Both the position numbers and the translations under genes were made by a program. The notes beneath the pieces were generated by a model, which made no database searches, was not told the DNA's origin, and was given only the letters and a program-made list of their open reading frames with translations. DNA of 41,431 nt from the NCBI GenBank assembly GCA_000310025.1, contig FN649743.1:1960598-2002028 (forward strand), in the 5' to 3' direction. Origin of the DNA: Ectocarpus siliculosus (Eukaryota > Sar > Phaeophyceae > Ectocarpales > Ectocarpaceae). Below, one piece after another: positions 31,869-41,431 of the stretch (the stretch's first letter is position 1; every line of letters starts with the position of its first letter).

Positions 31869-34733
31869 TTGTGAACAACCGACTGCGCGAACGAACTGGC
31901 TGGTCGGTGACAACGACGCTGGTGTTGAGCCCGAAAGAAAACCCGCACGGATGTGTGACAAAACAAAGAAAAAACTCCGATGTGTCCTCGATGCCGCAGA
32001 GAGGTACAGGCCTAGAGGGCGCGACGTGTTGTGTCGACTCTCCACCTGTGTCCCAACTGATCTAACATCGACGTAGTAACCGGTTCCCCCCGGAAGTCTT
32101 CTAGTGGTTAACCTCTCAAACCTGTTCTACAGTAGTAAGTAGTAGCAGGGAGGGTGTGTTGTTTCGATGCCTTCTCTCGGGAGGGTTTTCCTTGTCTTCA
32201 ACTTGCTGTGGAAAACGATAAATTTCGTTAGAAGTACACACTCCCGAGTTCACGGTGTGACGAGGGAATGGGACGGCTTGACCCTCCCCCCGAAAAAAAC
32301 TATCAAGGCTAAATAGATCAAGTATGCATACTCTACCGCACGAGGAAAGGTTGAGCACACAAAAAAAATCTCCCAAATCTCCCACATATGTGACCTTCCT
32401 CCTGTGTGACCCCGGCCGATGAGTCAAACATGCGCACCGACATGTATGTGTGGAGTGAGACTGGCGCCAGAGAGTAGATGGGACAAGCAACGCACACACA
32501 CGCGTTGGCTTACTCGGGTCGGAATACAGGAAGAAGGCGGTCCGGGCACCCTTTCCGGAGCGTAGTTTTGTTCAATCGAGTGTTCTGCTGGCACGGGGGC
32601 ACGGCAGCTTCGGCGTGCCCGCTCGGACGCGACGGCCGAACAGTTTGTCTCGTTGTGTTCAAGGAAATATAAAGTGGGATTGTGGATACGGCGGGGGAAT
32701 CATCAGGCGATGGTCAGTCGCTTTCTTCACGAAATCGAGCAGTTTAAGGCCCTTGGTCTTTGTTTGGCGCTCTAGAAAGGTTTCTACGCAGGGAGCAAAC
32801 GGTGGAGGAGCCCATCCACCCTCCTTGTCCCTAACGTCGTACTTCTCCATCCGCAGGTAGGTCGGGTTGTGGGACATGCGATGCCGTTGCCAGGGGAACG
32901 GGACGAGAGGGGATCGCCTTTTTGTCGTTGTCGTGTGCTCCATGTCGGGAGAAATCACCAACCACCACTACTACCCCCGGTCAGCGCTCTTTGCCCACAC
33001 TTACTTGCCGTGGTCTCCTGTGAGCGCGACGCTTGGCATGTCCTAGTCGTTGGGATGAAACCGACAGACAGACAGGTGATGGACGTCGTCGCCGTCGTCG
33101 CCTTTGTAGTGTTACTACGGTGTGCAAATGCAACTACCGTGTGCCCGAGTGTGCCTCATGTTATTGTGTGTGGAGTCGACACCATCATAGCGGGTGGTGG
33201 TCCTTCGCATCGAAAGCAAGCACCCACTCACTACAAGGAAGGGGAGGAGAGGGCGCATGATGAATACTACACGATCTACCGCGGACGGACTCTATTGCAG
33301 CCAGCCGTCTTCTTAGCGTTAAATCGTAAGGAACATCGGGACGACGCAGACCCCACGAATGAACTCCCTTGCAAGGACCGGGCGGCGGCGTTGATTCACT
33401 CAGTCCAATCACCAAACGACGCGTGGCGACGGAGCAAAGTCCGCCGGGTGAACTAAATATCTACTTCTACGTGGATTTCTTTGCTGTTGGACGACGCAAA
33501 AAAACAACAAATGCACAGAGTGCAAGGATCGATTGGTTGGTGTACTTTTGACATCTGCTCTGGCTGCAAATCTATGTCCAACGTCTAGACTAAGCAATCC
33601 AAAACCAGAGAGCTGGTGGGAAACGGCTGCCACTCGGGAGAATATCATCTACATTTATTTACTGCATGAATGCTATCATCGACGGACAAGATCACAACGT
33701 ACATCCAAAGCAAGGGAGGTGTGTCGAAACCGCGACGACAAACGCAACGAAACCATATCTGGAGACCCATTGACCCCATTGACAACTTTCGGAGGGACGT
33801 TTCGGTTTCTGTTGCGACAAACAGGATTGGCGGCTATTTACACGCGATAATTGATTGGTTCTTCTTCGATCGACGGCAAACAACGAACAGCAACCATGCA
33901 CAAATCCCCACACATTTGATTGAAGTGCAACCTCTAAAAGAAATCTGTCAGGGACTTTATTACGATGCAGAGCTACTGTACAACGAACGACCATTACCAT
34001 CCACTTCAGGCGGCCCAACACACCCATGTTTACATAGTCTGACTATATGTAAACTATTATTAGGAAAATTTAATAAACTAATATTGTAGACATAGACATC
34101 GCCGAAGCGATTTCAAATAAACGCGGCACAACATTTATCCTGCGGTATCCCCCCCCCCCGCCCCCCCCCGCAAAACAAGCAAGATAGAGAGTAGCCACCG
34201 CAAACGGCGCGGTTGGGGCTGTGACAGCTATGCATATACTGCATCTATGGAAAGGCGGTGACCCTCATGTCCCTGACCGTTTATGTCTGGCCATTGCCAT
34301 CCCTAAGAAGTCGACGTGGTGGCACCACCGCTGCCGCTGTCGCTGGTGTCACCGCCGCCGGGTTGAAGCTTGTAGAGTGCCTGCATAACCTCGTCAGCCG
34401 AGAGTTCGCACTCTGTTCTGGCCTTCCGAACGCATGTGCTCTGTTTTGTGTCGATGTCCAACGGGTCCTAAAAGAAAGAAACGGTTCGACAGAGGAACCG
34501 TTGTGTTGTGGTTCAGTGTTGTCGCTATCGATGCAGTTGAGGCGTTACGCCGGCAAAGATTTACTGTATGTGGTTGTACTGCTGCCCCTGCAAAAAGCTA
34601 ACACTATGTTGCTGTATTATATTATTCAAACTCAACATCCTATGGGGAGATCGGGGGGTGGATAAAGACGATGTCTGCATCGGGGTGGGTGCGCAATAAG
34701 CCTCTCTATGCTACGACTACTACTCTGCTGTAC

Positions 34734-35060
34734 TCAACCCACCAGTGTGTAGAACAGGACGACGTCCGCGGTTGTTGTCGATCCGTCAGCCGTGGCGTAG
34801 AATGACCGGCCCATCGCCCCCCCGAATGCCACCTCCACCCCCCCCTTGTCCCCACCCCCTCCCAACTTTTCCACGGCCGCCTTCTTGATGCTCTCACCGA
34901 GCTCTTTTAGCGCGTTCGGGCCGGCGTCAGCACCGGTGGCTTGGCGGAGTCGCTCGATAACGACAGCGGGGGCGCCGCAGGTCAGACTTTCGAAGCTCTC
35001 TGAAGAGACGAAGCTTCCACGGTCCATCCGCTGCACCTGCTGCTGTGGGGGCGAAGCCAT
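34734..35060 (-). CDS. Hypothetical protein, 108 residues, single exon
   Basis: I do not recognise the family. The frame starts at an ATG (MASPPQQQVQRMDRGSFVSS) and ends at TGA after VVLFYTLVG. The composition looks coding: high GC at third positions, an amphipathic helical middle (VVIERLRQATG, LGESIKKAAVEKL), a short Gly-rich turn and a strand-like C-terminus (GRSFYATADGSTTTADVV). There is no signal peptide or membrane segment. It is probably a small soluble protein. The 5' flank holds a 24-bp duplicated motif. The gene could have further exons, but the frame is self-contained. Confidence 0.55.
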   Translation of the reverse strand: MASPPQQQVQRMDRGSFVSSESFESLTCGAPAVVIERLRQATGADAGPNALKELGESIKKAAVEKLGGGGDKGGVEVAFGGAMGRSFYATADGSTTTADVVLFYTLVG

Positions 35061-35092
35061 AGATAATGAGACACCTTTGATAGTCCCACGTA

Positions 35093-35140
35093 AGAAGAAG
35101 CTACGGCTCTTGAGCTAGAAGAAGCTGCGGCTCTTGAGCT
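35093..35140. repeat. 24-bp tandem duplication upstream of the 108-residue gene
   Basis: AGAAGAAGCTRCGGCTCTTG plus AGCT occurs twice, head to tail, with one substitution. It lies 33-80 bases upstream of the start codon, in the likely 5' UTR or promoter. Confidence 0.93.
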
Positions 35141-37034
35141 AGGTAGTGTAAAGCCGAAGGGTGGTGGGTGCATGTGTGGTCTCCACCTTGCAGCCGAGAG
35201 GGGGTAGGGGCCCCCGTGGAAACTTCTCGGAAAATTCCGAGCGACACAGAAGCATCAGCGAGATCCCGACGTACTTGAGTGTGTGGTCTTAGTCTACATA
35301 GAGCCCGTGGTATGTATATGGTATGTTACGTGCGGTCGTGTGTAGACGATAAACGAATCCGTGGTATCACGCTGCCCAGCTCAACGAGGATGGAGTGATT
35401 CACGTCGGAGAGATACTGGAGATGATACTCAATATTATCTTCGGATGGATGCGGAAACTTAAACTTATCAGTCGAGGGGGGAAAGCGTCATCTTCAATGT
35501 GATGACAAAGGTACCCGCTCTCTCGTGCGGTCTGGAAGACGCCTACAGCATCGCGGAATGCTGTTCGAGGGGGCGCACGTTGAACTGGTGGGTGGCATAC
35601 CTCTTTGGGCCTCGGGGTGTCAGCTCTTCTTTGTTCTGCGGATCTGCACTATCGGCAAAATAGCTTGATTAGATGTCTGAGAGCGGGACACGAGTTTTTG
35701 TACCGTAGTGTCGCCATGTATTGTAGACGTTGTGGCATGTTGTGCTCCAAACAAATATAGAGTTCATTCATCGATCCCCCAACGTATCGACAATGTGGAG
35801 AACTTTCACGTTGAGTTCGCGCCATCGCCGGCAACCAAATCCACTTTGTCCCGAACCCAAAATATCTTCCGCTGGACCACACTACATCAACTAAAACATC
35901 AACGACGTACAGTAACATGCTGCTGTACGTAGATCCCCGATGATGGTATTTTTCCTCGTGGGAGTGGGAAAATCATGCAACACGAGAGCAAAACCCTGCC
36001 GAGGCGTCTCTGTAGTCCACGCGGCGACTATAGGAGCGCGTGGGACGCAGGTACACCCTCTCCTTTACAGGCACATAGATAAATAGGTCGCATGTACAAA
36101 GAAGATAGGACCTTGCCGCGCAAGACAAACACGCGCTCTACAACAAGAAAGGCCATCGGTCGATCGATCGATCTGTTCTTCGTGGAATAAATTACTCGAG
36201 AAGGAGACAGATGGTACCCAAGGTACAGTACCCTCAATGTTTGCGGCGCGATGACAACCGAAAATGAGAAGCACACGCACAACCGCATACACTTCGACGG
36301 TGTGCCCAACATCGAGCAACAAGCCGTCCGTCGCCTAAAAGATCAACAACAACGTGTCCCCTGGAGAAGCAAAAGCATCTTGTCTTGTCGCGAACCACAC
36401 GTCGACACACAACAACAACACCCCTCCCTGTAAACAACATGCGTGCGCACTTACATATTCCCCCGAGAATCAGAGAAGAAGCATATCGCGTCTGTCTGTC
36501 TTCCAACACGAGGCAAAAGTTGGAAAAACAACTACATTACATTGTGTAGTCTACAGTTTGAAGCTCTATATAAAAAAATTACTCTAGACTATACACGGAG
36601 GAGTCGGCGCTGCTATGGCACGGCAGTCATCGAGAGATAACACACCACGCGCCTGGCCAACGCCTTCGTAGAGCGCTCACGGTGTTCCTCCGCCTCAAAA
36701 CAACATGTGCTTACCGGTACTATCTTACACCGGATGGAAATATCTCCTGGATATATGAGCAACAGCAGCAGCAATAACAGTGGTCAAGCGCGATGGCCGG
36801 CTCGCAACGCTTCAACAGGCCAGCAGAATATTTTCGCAGCAACACACACACACAAAAGTCTTCTACCCAACCGCACCATCACCCGTTCGCCCCCAGTCTT
36901 CTCCAGCCTGCAAATCACACCACGCTTCCAGGAGAACAACTGCCCCATCAGCATTAGAATCCGCCATTTCCCGCCGCCTCCTTCCGACTACTACTGTGGG
37001 CGGCGGCCCGCGGGTCCAAACAACAACAACTCGT
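35141..37034. other. Intergenic stretch, no supported gene
   Basis: I see no family-like frame or exon. It contains a short CGATCGATCGAT palindromic run near 36158. Confidence 0.5.
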
Positions 37035-37298
37035 TCATTTCTTCGCGGCGTCGGCCGCGGCGTTCGCCGCCTTGCCGCCCCAGTCCACCCACTCGGGCTC
37101 GTTCTGGGCGTTATCCTTGCCGATGTACGAGTACCGCTCCGTGTCCTTGTGCGCGTAGGGGGTGTGGTGCCAGCCCTGGATGATGTGCGGGTTCTCCCGA
37201 GTGGCTGGCGGCAGGCCCGCGTTCTCGTATACGCCGCCGCCCCCGCCGCCGCCGCCACCACCGCCGCCGCCGCCACCTTTGCTGTTGTTGTCGCTCAT
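37035..37298 (-). CDS. Hypothetical small protein with N-terminal poly-glycine, 87 residues
   Basis: The start ATG is at 37298 and the stop at 37035. The protein begins MSDNNSKG, continues with about 15 glycines (a GGC run), then has a conserved-looking body: VYENAGLPPATRENPHIIQG, WHHTPYAHKDTERYSYIGKD, NAQNEPEWVDWGGKAA. It ends in an Ala/Lys tail (NAAADAAKK). No membrane segment. The His/Trp/Tyr-rich core looks like a real protein rather than chance, but I cannot assign a family. The frame extends upstream of this ATG without a stop, so a more distal start or an upstream exon is possible. Confidence 0.6.
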   Translation of the reverse strand: MSDNNSKGGGGGGGGGGGGGGGVYENAGLPPATRENPHIIQGWHHTPYAHKDTERYSYIGKDNAQNEPEWVDWGGKAANAAADAAKK

Positions 37299-40200
37299 GT
37301 TGACCGTGTAAATAGGAGATTGATGTCTGTGCCTGCGCGGGGGGTGTGCGTGTGTCAGGAAGAAACGAATCGGCGGCAGGCAGCAGTTGGACATCATGAA
37401 ACAAACACACGCTCCCAATGCTTTTCCAGCGCAACCTTTTCGCGCTGTCATGGACGTGTGTTGTGCGTGCAGGATTACGGCGGAGGAGCAGGGTGGTATT
37501 TTATACTCGTGTTGGTTGTTTTGTGCAGAAAGGGACACGATTCGGGCCACATCGCTGCTACAATGCGAGGATGCCGGAGAGCTGCCGGTTACTCAAAGAT
37601 TGAACCACGTATGACAGTAAATAGTGCTGTGTGCGTGAACTCAAGCCGGCAAGCTTTTTTTTCCGAGAAAAGAAGCGGTGAGATTTCACGTTCCAAGATA
37701 ATGCCTGATGGAGAAACCAGGGTCAGCTTCGTACACGGTTACGTACATCCATCCATTCGTCCTGACGACGAAAATCAGCAGCAGTGACGACCATACTTCC
37801 GCAAAACAAGTTGGCAAGAACACAGTTCTTTTTTTTTCAATTCTGGGCTGTAGCCCTGCAAAATCAACTACATTATGCCAGTAGGAACGGGTGCTGGGAA
37901 CCTTCGGGGGGAAGCGAGGTATTATCGACCCCCACATGGTTTGCAAGTATTTCAGAAGCTCTGTCGGTCGGTTGTCGAGATCCTAGCCCGCCGACTTGTT
38001 TCTCCGTTGCCCGGTCACGAGTGTGAACATGGGGGGGGGGGGTGAGGGTTAACCGACCGGGTTGGATGGCGTAGGCCCCTGTCTAGTGGGGCTGTCACTG
38101 CTGCGGGAGGTGGGTTCGAGTGTGTGTATGTCAAGCCACCAGCCTTCGTACAACAGTCTGCCGAACCATCAGCGTCCACCTATCTATACAAGTATGGCTG
38201 GAAAGAGAGCGGAAGCAGGTATAATCATGAGAAGAGGTCGTTGGTCGTACTTGAACGGACCCTCTTGACTGTTGTACGACGCTTGGACTGCTGTCCAATG
38301 GTCTTGTTTCGCTCGCGCGAAGCGCGTGTCTTTGGGCATTTACTACGTAAGAAGTGTGTATCTTCTGCCGCAACCAATACGAAGCGCTTGTTCTTGAGTG
38401 CATGCGCAAAGGAAAGGGACTCTCTTCGGATCCCGACTCGTTGAAAAACGAAAAGCACCATCGTCGTGAGATTTCTGGGAGGTGAGACCCGGATCAGAGC
38501 ACTCGGAGAGGTAAGGCTGTACGGTAGTGCGAGAGGTGCTTCGTCTACAAGCTCATATCTGTACGTAGAGCGTTGGGCTGCGAGCTGACGAAACTACAAC
38601 ATATCTACTCCTCTTGAAATTGGTAAATGCTATAGCATACCTCCAAGTCGCAAGTCACACAAAGCGGGCACTATCTGGCGGCCCCCTGCTATCGACCATA
38701 GACTATATCTTAATTAAGGAATAATATAATATATCTTGCACCAGTAAAGCGGAAAACCGTGCTCCCGGAAGAAGCAAGTTCGATATCTTCGTTTCGTGGA
38801 CCACCGGATGGACCACCACCCCCACACAGAAAAGAAGCACCCACGTGTCTCGTCGCTCCTGAAAACAGGTTGCTTCACGTCAATGACCCTCGGATGAACG
38901 AATACGGATGTGTACACTAGCATTCAAGCACTCATACATGCATACAAGACTGCTAAAGCAGATCCTTCTGAGCCCCCCCTTGTATTTTCCTACACATTTC
39001 TATGATGACTATCCAGCGACTACGAAGTGGACAGGGCATACCAATGGAACGCAGAGTAATTATGTTGGTACGAATCTGGTGGTTGTGATGTAGCATGTAA
39101 CATTTGGAGATGATAGACTCGACTGCGGCTGAACCATTTCCCCACAAATGCCAAGAACATGAATATATCGTCATGTTGAAGTTCAAACAGCTGCTGCTGC
39201 AGCTGCTGCCCTTGTACGGCACCACCGCATGCAAGTACTCTCTTCCCGCGGGTTCTCAAACGCACTACTGGAAGGACGCCACGACTAGTGAGGGCTCAAG
39301 CATCGGCATGCTTCGCCAACTGACCTTTTATTTGTCGGAGGGAGAGAAGGTGCTGCGGTAGTGTAGGACTACTGCTGTGGATGGCGGGCGCATGTTTTTG
39401 CAGGGGGGGGCATGCACGCCGGAACAGAACAATCCACATACATCTAGTGTAGAGATCTGCATCCCGGGCCCCTTCCTAAAAATCCAACATCTTTTGTTGA
39501 GGGGGGGTGTTTGGTAGTTCTTGCTTGTGACCATCTGCGCACGGTATTTTCAAGTGTCTGCACCGAGTTCCGAGTGGTGAATCCAGGCCTCAAGCAACCT
39601 CCCTCGGGCCCTAGGCTGTATAGCCTACCTCTCTGCTGACTGCTGACTGACCCAGTCCACGATTGATTGATTCACAGAGTGAGCGAGTGCCGTCACCCCA
39701 ATTGAGAAGCCGGCTCTTCTTGTGTGGCGGCAGAGAGAGGGGCATGCATCACTGAAAACAAGCGCTCGTCTTCCACGTATGAGTACCTACAGTACTTCGC
39801 GAACGTATGCACAGGCAAAGCATGGATAGATGCGACATTCATTTTGCTGCGTGTGCGCAGTAAATCGACTTCAACGTCGACGTGGGAAAGGAACGGCAGA
39901 AACGAACCCTCGTCTCCACAAGCAATAAAGAAAATGAAGGCAAGAACTGCACCCAGAAGGGGATGCCGAGAACAGAGCCTTCAGTGTGACCGCGGCTCGT
40001 GCGTCAAAAAATATCCGGTCTGCTAGAGCTGTGTAAATCGACGTTCAGAACTCATGGGATGGCACCACGCCCTACCACCAGAAGGCGCGTATGGATTTTG
40101 GCTTTTTTTTATAGATCCCTGCTACTTCTAAATGACAAGGCATCTCAATGGACACAAACCATTGGCAAATAAATGCATACCGTACGGTTTCAAGTAGTTG

Positions 40201-40864
40201 GTCTTCGGATTCGAAAACAAATGTTTGCGTTGCGGCGGCTGTGTTTGGCGTTTCTTCTGGAACAAACTGCGTTTGGGTCCAATTCAGTCCCAACTCCTAC
40301 TAATCAACGCTGCTGTGCAAGCACGCGCCAAAACCCGCTCAATACGAGAAAGCTTAAAAAACGAACGGCGATGAAGAAACTACCTCATTCAAGGCTCTGA
40401 CTAAAAGTGCCAGTTCTTTGATTTTCACACTGAACAACGAACGGCGGAGTGATGAATCGTCCGCTTCTATCTCTCTCTCTCTGCCCGGTTGACTATACCG
40501 TCCACGAAGAAGGTGAATCAAGACATATGTATATCCCGTCCGTGTTCCTCGGTGGCCAACACACTCACACCACCACACCCAAAGTAGACACACACACGCA
40601 GCAATAATAGTCTATTTATCATGATTCAAGGCCACAACGAGACCGCTTGCTTCAGATTCTACACATCAACCCACGCGACCAATGATAAACATGTCCGCAA
40701 GAACCTCTTTGTTGGACCCTCACGCCATACAAACCGCGAGCTGAAATTTTCGGTTTAACGCACCGCCGGTTGCCGTATGTATGTACTCGGAGGCTTGCCA
40801 GGAACCAGCACGAATAGCACCATCCTCCCGGGGGAGGCACCGCCATATCAGTAAAAATTATCGT
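37299..40864. other. Intergenic stretch, no firmly supported gene
   Basis: No recognisable protein or RNA gene. A frame at 39110-39361 (plus, 83 codons) has reasonable codon use but no family resemblance and no confirmed splice context. An 11-12 base G run lies at about 38031-38042. Confidence 0.5.
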
Positions 40865-41050
40865 AAGCTTTCCCAGGAAGGAATCGATGTATTCCCTTCA
40901 AAAGAAGCGCCGAAAAAAACAACAACCTGTCAAGCTTTCCCGAAAAAGGAACCGATGTATTCCCCTCAAAGAAGCGCCGACAAAAAAAAAATCTTTCAAG
41001 CTTTCTTTCCCAAGAAAGGAACCGATGTGTTCCCCTCAAATAAGCCCCTC
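40865..41050. repeat. 66-67-bp tandem repeat, three copies
   Basis: Copies start at AAGCTTTC in positions 40865, 40932 and 40998. Each contains GGAAYCGATGTRTTCCCYTC and most contain AAGAAGCGCCGA. The third copy is truncated. The array lies just downstream of the stop codon of the minus-strand exon at 41075. Confidence 0.92.
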
Positions 41051-41074
41051 AACAATAACAACAACAACAAAACG

Positions 41075-41276
41075 TTAGGGCCAGACGCTGGCCGTCTTCG
41101 CCGGCTGTGGCACCACGACCTCGACCTCTGTTCTCTTGGCCATCTCTAGGAAGCCCTCAAGAGTGCCTTCCTCAACGACCACCTTTGCCAGAGGCCCGCT
41201 GAAGTCCACCTGCGCGTTCGCCATCGTTACCAGCTTCGATGCCGATAGGGTAGACGCTAGATCGAGCGCCTTAGCC
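41075..41276 (-). CDS. C-terminal exon of an unidentified minus-strand gene (partial)
   Basis: From an acceptor (CAG at 41279-41277 on the minus strand) the frame reads AKALDLASTLSASKLVTMAN, AQVDFSGPLAKVVVEEGTLE, GFLEMAKRTEVEVVVPQPAK and ends TASVWP with TAA at 41075. Codon use is coding-like. The first exon base completes a codon from an exon that should lie beyond the window. I do not recognise the family. The opposite strand is also open here, so the strand is an inference. Confidence 0.45.
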
Positions 41277-41290
41277 CTGCGGTCACGGGT

Positions 41291-41431
41291 TTTCGGGGGG
41301 GGGGGGGGGGGGGAACCCCCGGGGGGCAGGCCCCAAAAATTACCCCCTTGACAAGCCGCCCGCCCCCAAAAGGACGGAAAATTTGTCCCGGGGGGAGGGG
41401 GGGGGGGGGGGGGAACCCTTTTTTTGTGTGC
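41291..41431. other. Low-quality contig end (poly-G and poly-C runs)
   Basis: The final ~140 bases are dominated by long G runs and GGGAACCCCC-like blocks unlike anything else in the window. They resemble degraded base calls or an assembly end rather than biology. Confidence 0.6.

Larger units (their letters stand above)
30192..34733. other. Gene-poor 4.5-kb stretch
   Basis: No exon or gene is supported. Several open frames exist. The longest runs about 32869-33456 (plus), with a hydrophobic stretch after an ATG near 33080, but shows no recognisable domain. It contains two copies of the dispersed foldback repeat (31681-31736, 31836-31868). Confidence 0.55.

Noticed and set aside
33080-33456. 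125-codon frame with a signal-peptide-like start (MDVVAVVAFVVLLRCANA)
   Set aside because: The hydrophobic stretch comes from GTC-rich triplets, and the downstream protein has no recognisable domain or codon signature.
36780-37787. 335-codon plus-strand frame
   Set aside because: It runs opposite the 87-residue minus-strand gene through its GGC/GCC tract and is a shadow of that composition.
38090-38130. tRNA-like GGTTCGAGT segment
   Set aside because: No matching acceptor stem, D-loop or anticodon arm could be formed around it.
39110-39361. 83-codon frame (MIDSTAAEPFPHKC...)
   Set aside because: Codon use is acceptable, but there is no family resemblance, no splice support and the CAG/CTG stretch inflates it.

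Overview
This window looks like nuclear DNA of an intron-rich, GC-rich eukaryote. Genes are split by GT-AG introns into short exons of about 70-200 bases, separated by introns of 0.1-2 kb. CAA/TTG/GA microsatellites and homopolymers are frequent. The coding style and long trinucleotide tracts fit a stramenopile, most likely a brown alga; this is an inference, because no organism-specific marker is present. No rRNA, tRNA, CRISPR, prokaryotic operon or viral gene was recognised.

Layout. (1) 442-6378, plus strand: a nine-exon major facilitator (SLC18/DHA1-like) transporter. Its 5' end is missing, one exon carries an apparent frameshift, and about 369 low-complexity residues sit between TM11 and TM12. 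(2) 6379-11194: no supported gene. It holds an 82-bp duplication and an 820-bp non-autonomous hAT-type element with a perfect 8-bp target-site duplication and an array of hairpins. (3) 11195-15933, minus strand: complete cytosolic ribosomal protein S5 (uS7) in five exons, all junctions in phase. (4) 15934-17824: a 73-bp tandem repeat and a lone pentatricopeptide-repeat exon relic. (5) 17825-24310, plus strand: an eight-exon gene with a likely mitochondrial presequence and a Bot1/mS45-like helix-turn-helix segment. One of its introns holds a small pogo/mariner-like MITE and a 121-bp duplication. (6) 24311-27221: intergenic, with three copies of a 50-bp repeat and a large GA/GTT microsatellite. 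(7) 27222-30182, plus strand: a two-exon ankyrin-repeat protein whose intron carries a 634-bp foldback with arms of about 245 bp. (8) 30183-41431: gene-poor. It has two small intronless genes on the minus strand (108 and 87 codons, function unknown), a dispersed foldback repeat, three 66-bp repeats, and what looks like the C-terminal exon of another minus-strand gene. The last ~140 bases look like low-quality sequence.

The genes share no evident pathway. RPS5 (cytosolic translation) and the putative mitochondrial translation gene are divergent neighbours about 1.9 kb apart. The most distinctive material is the collection of small inverted-repeat elements (hAT MITE, pogo-like MITE, 634-bp foldback, 31-bp inverted repeat, dispersed foldback family) and the bulky insertion in the transporter. 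I found no gene cluster that I can defend as a new system.
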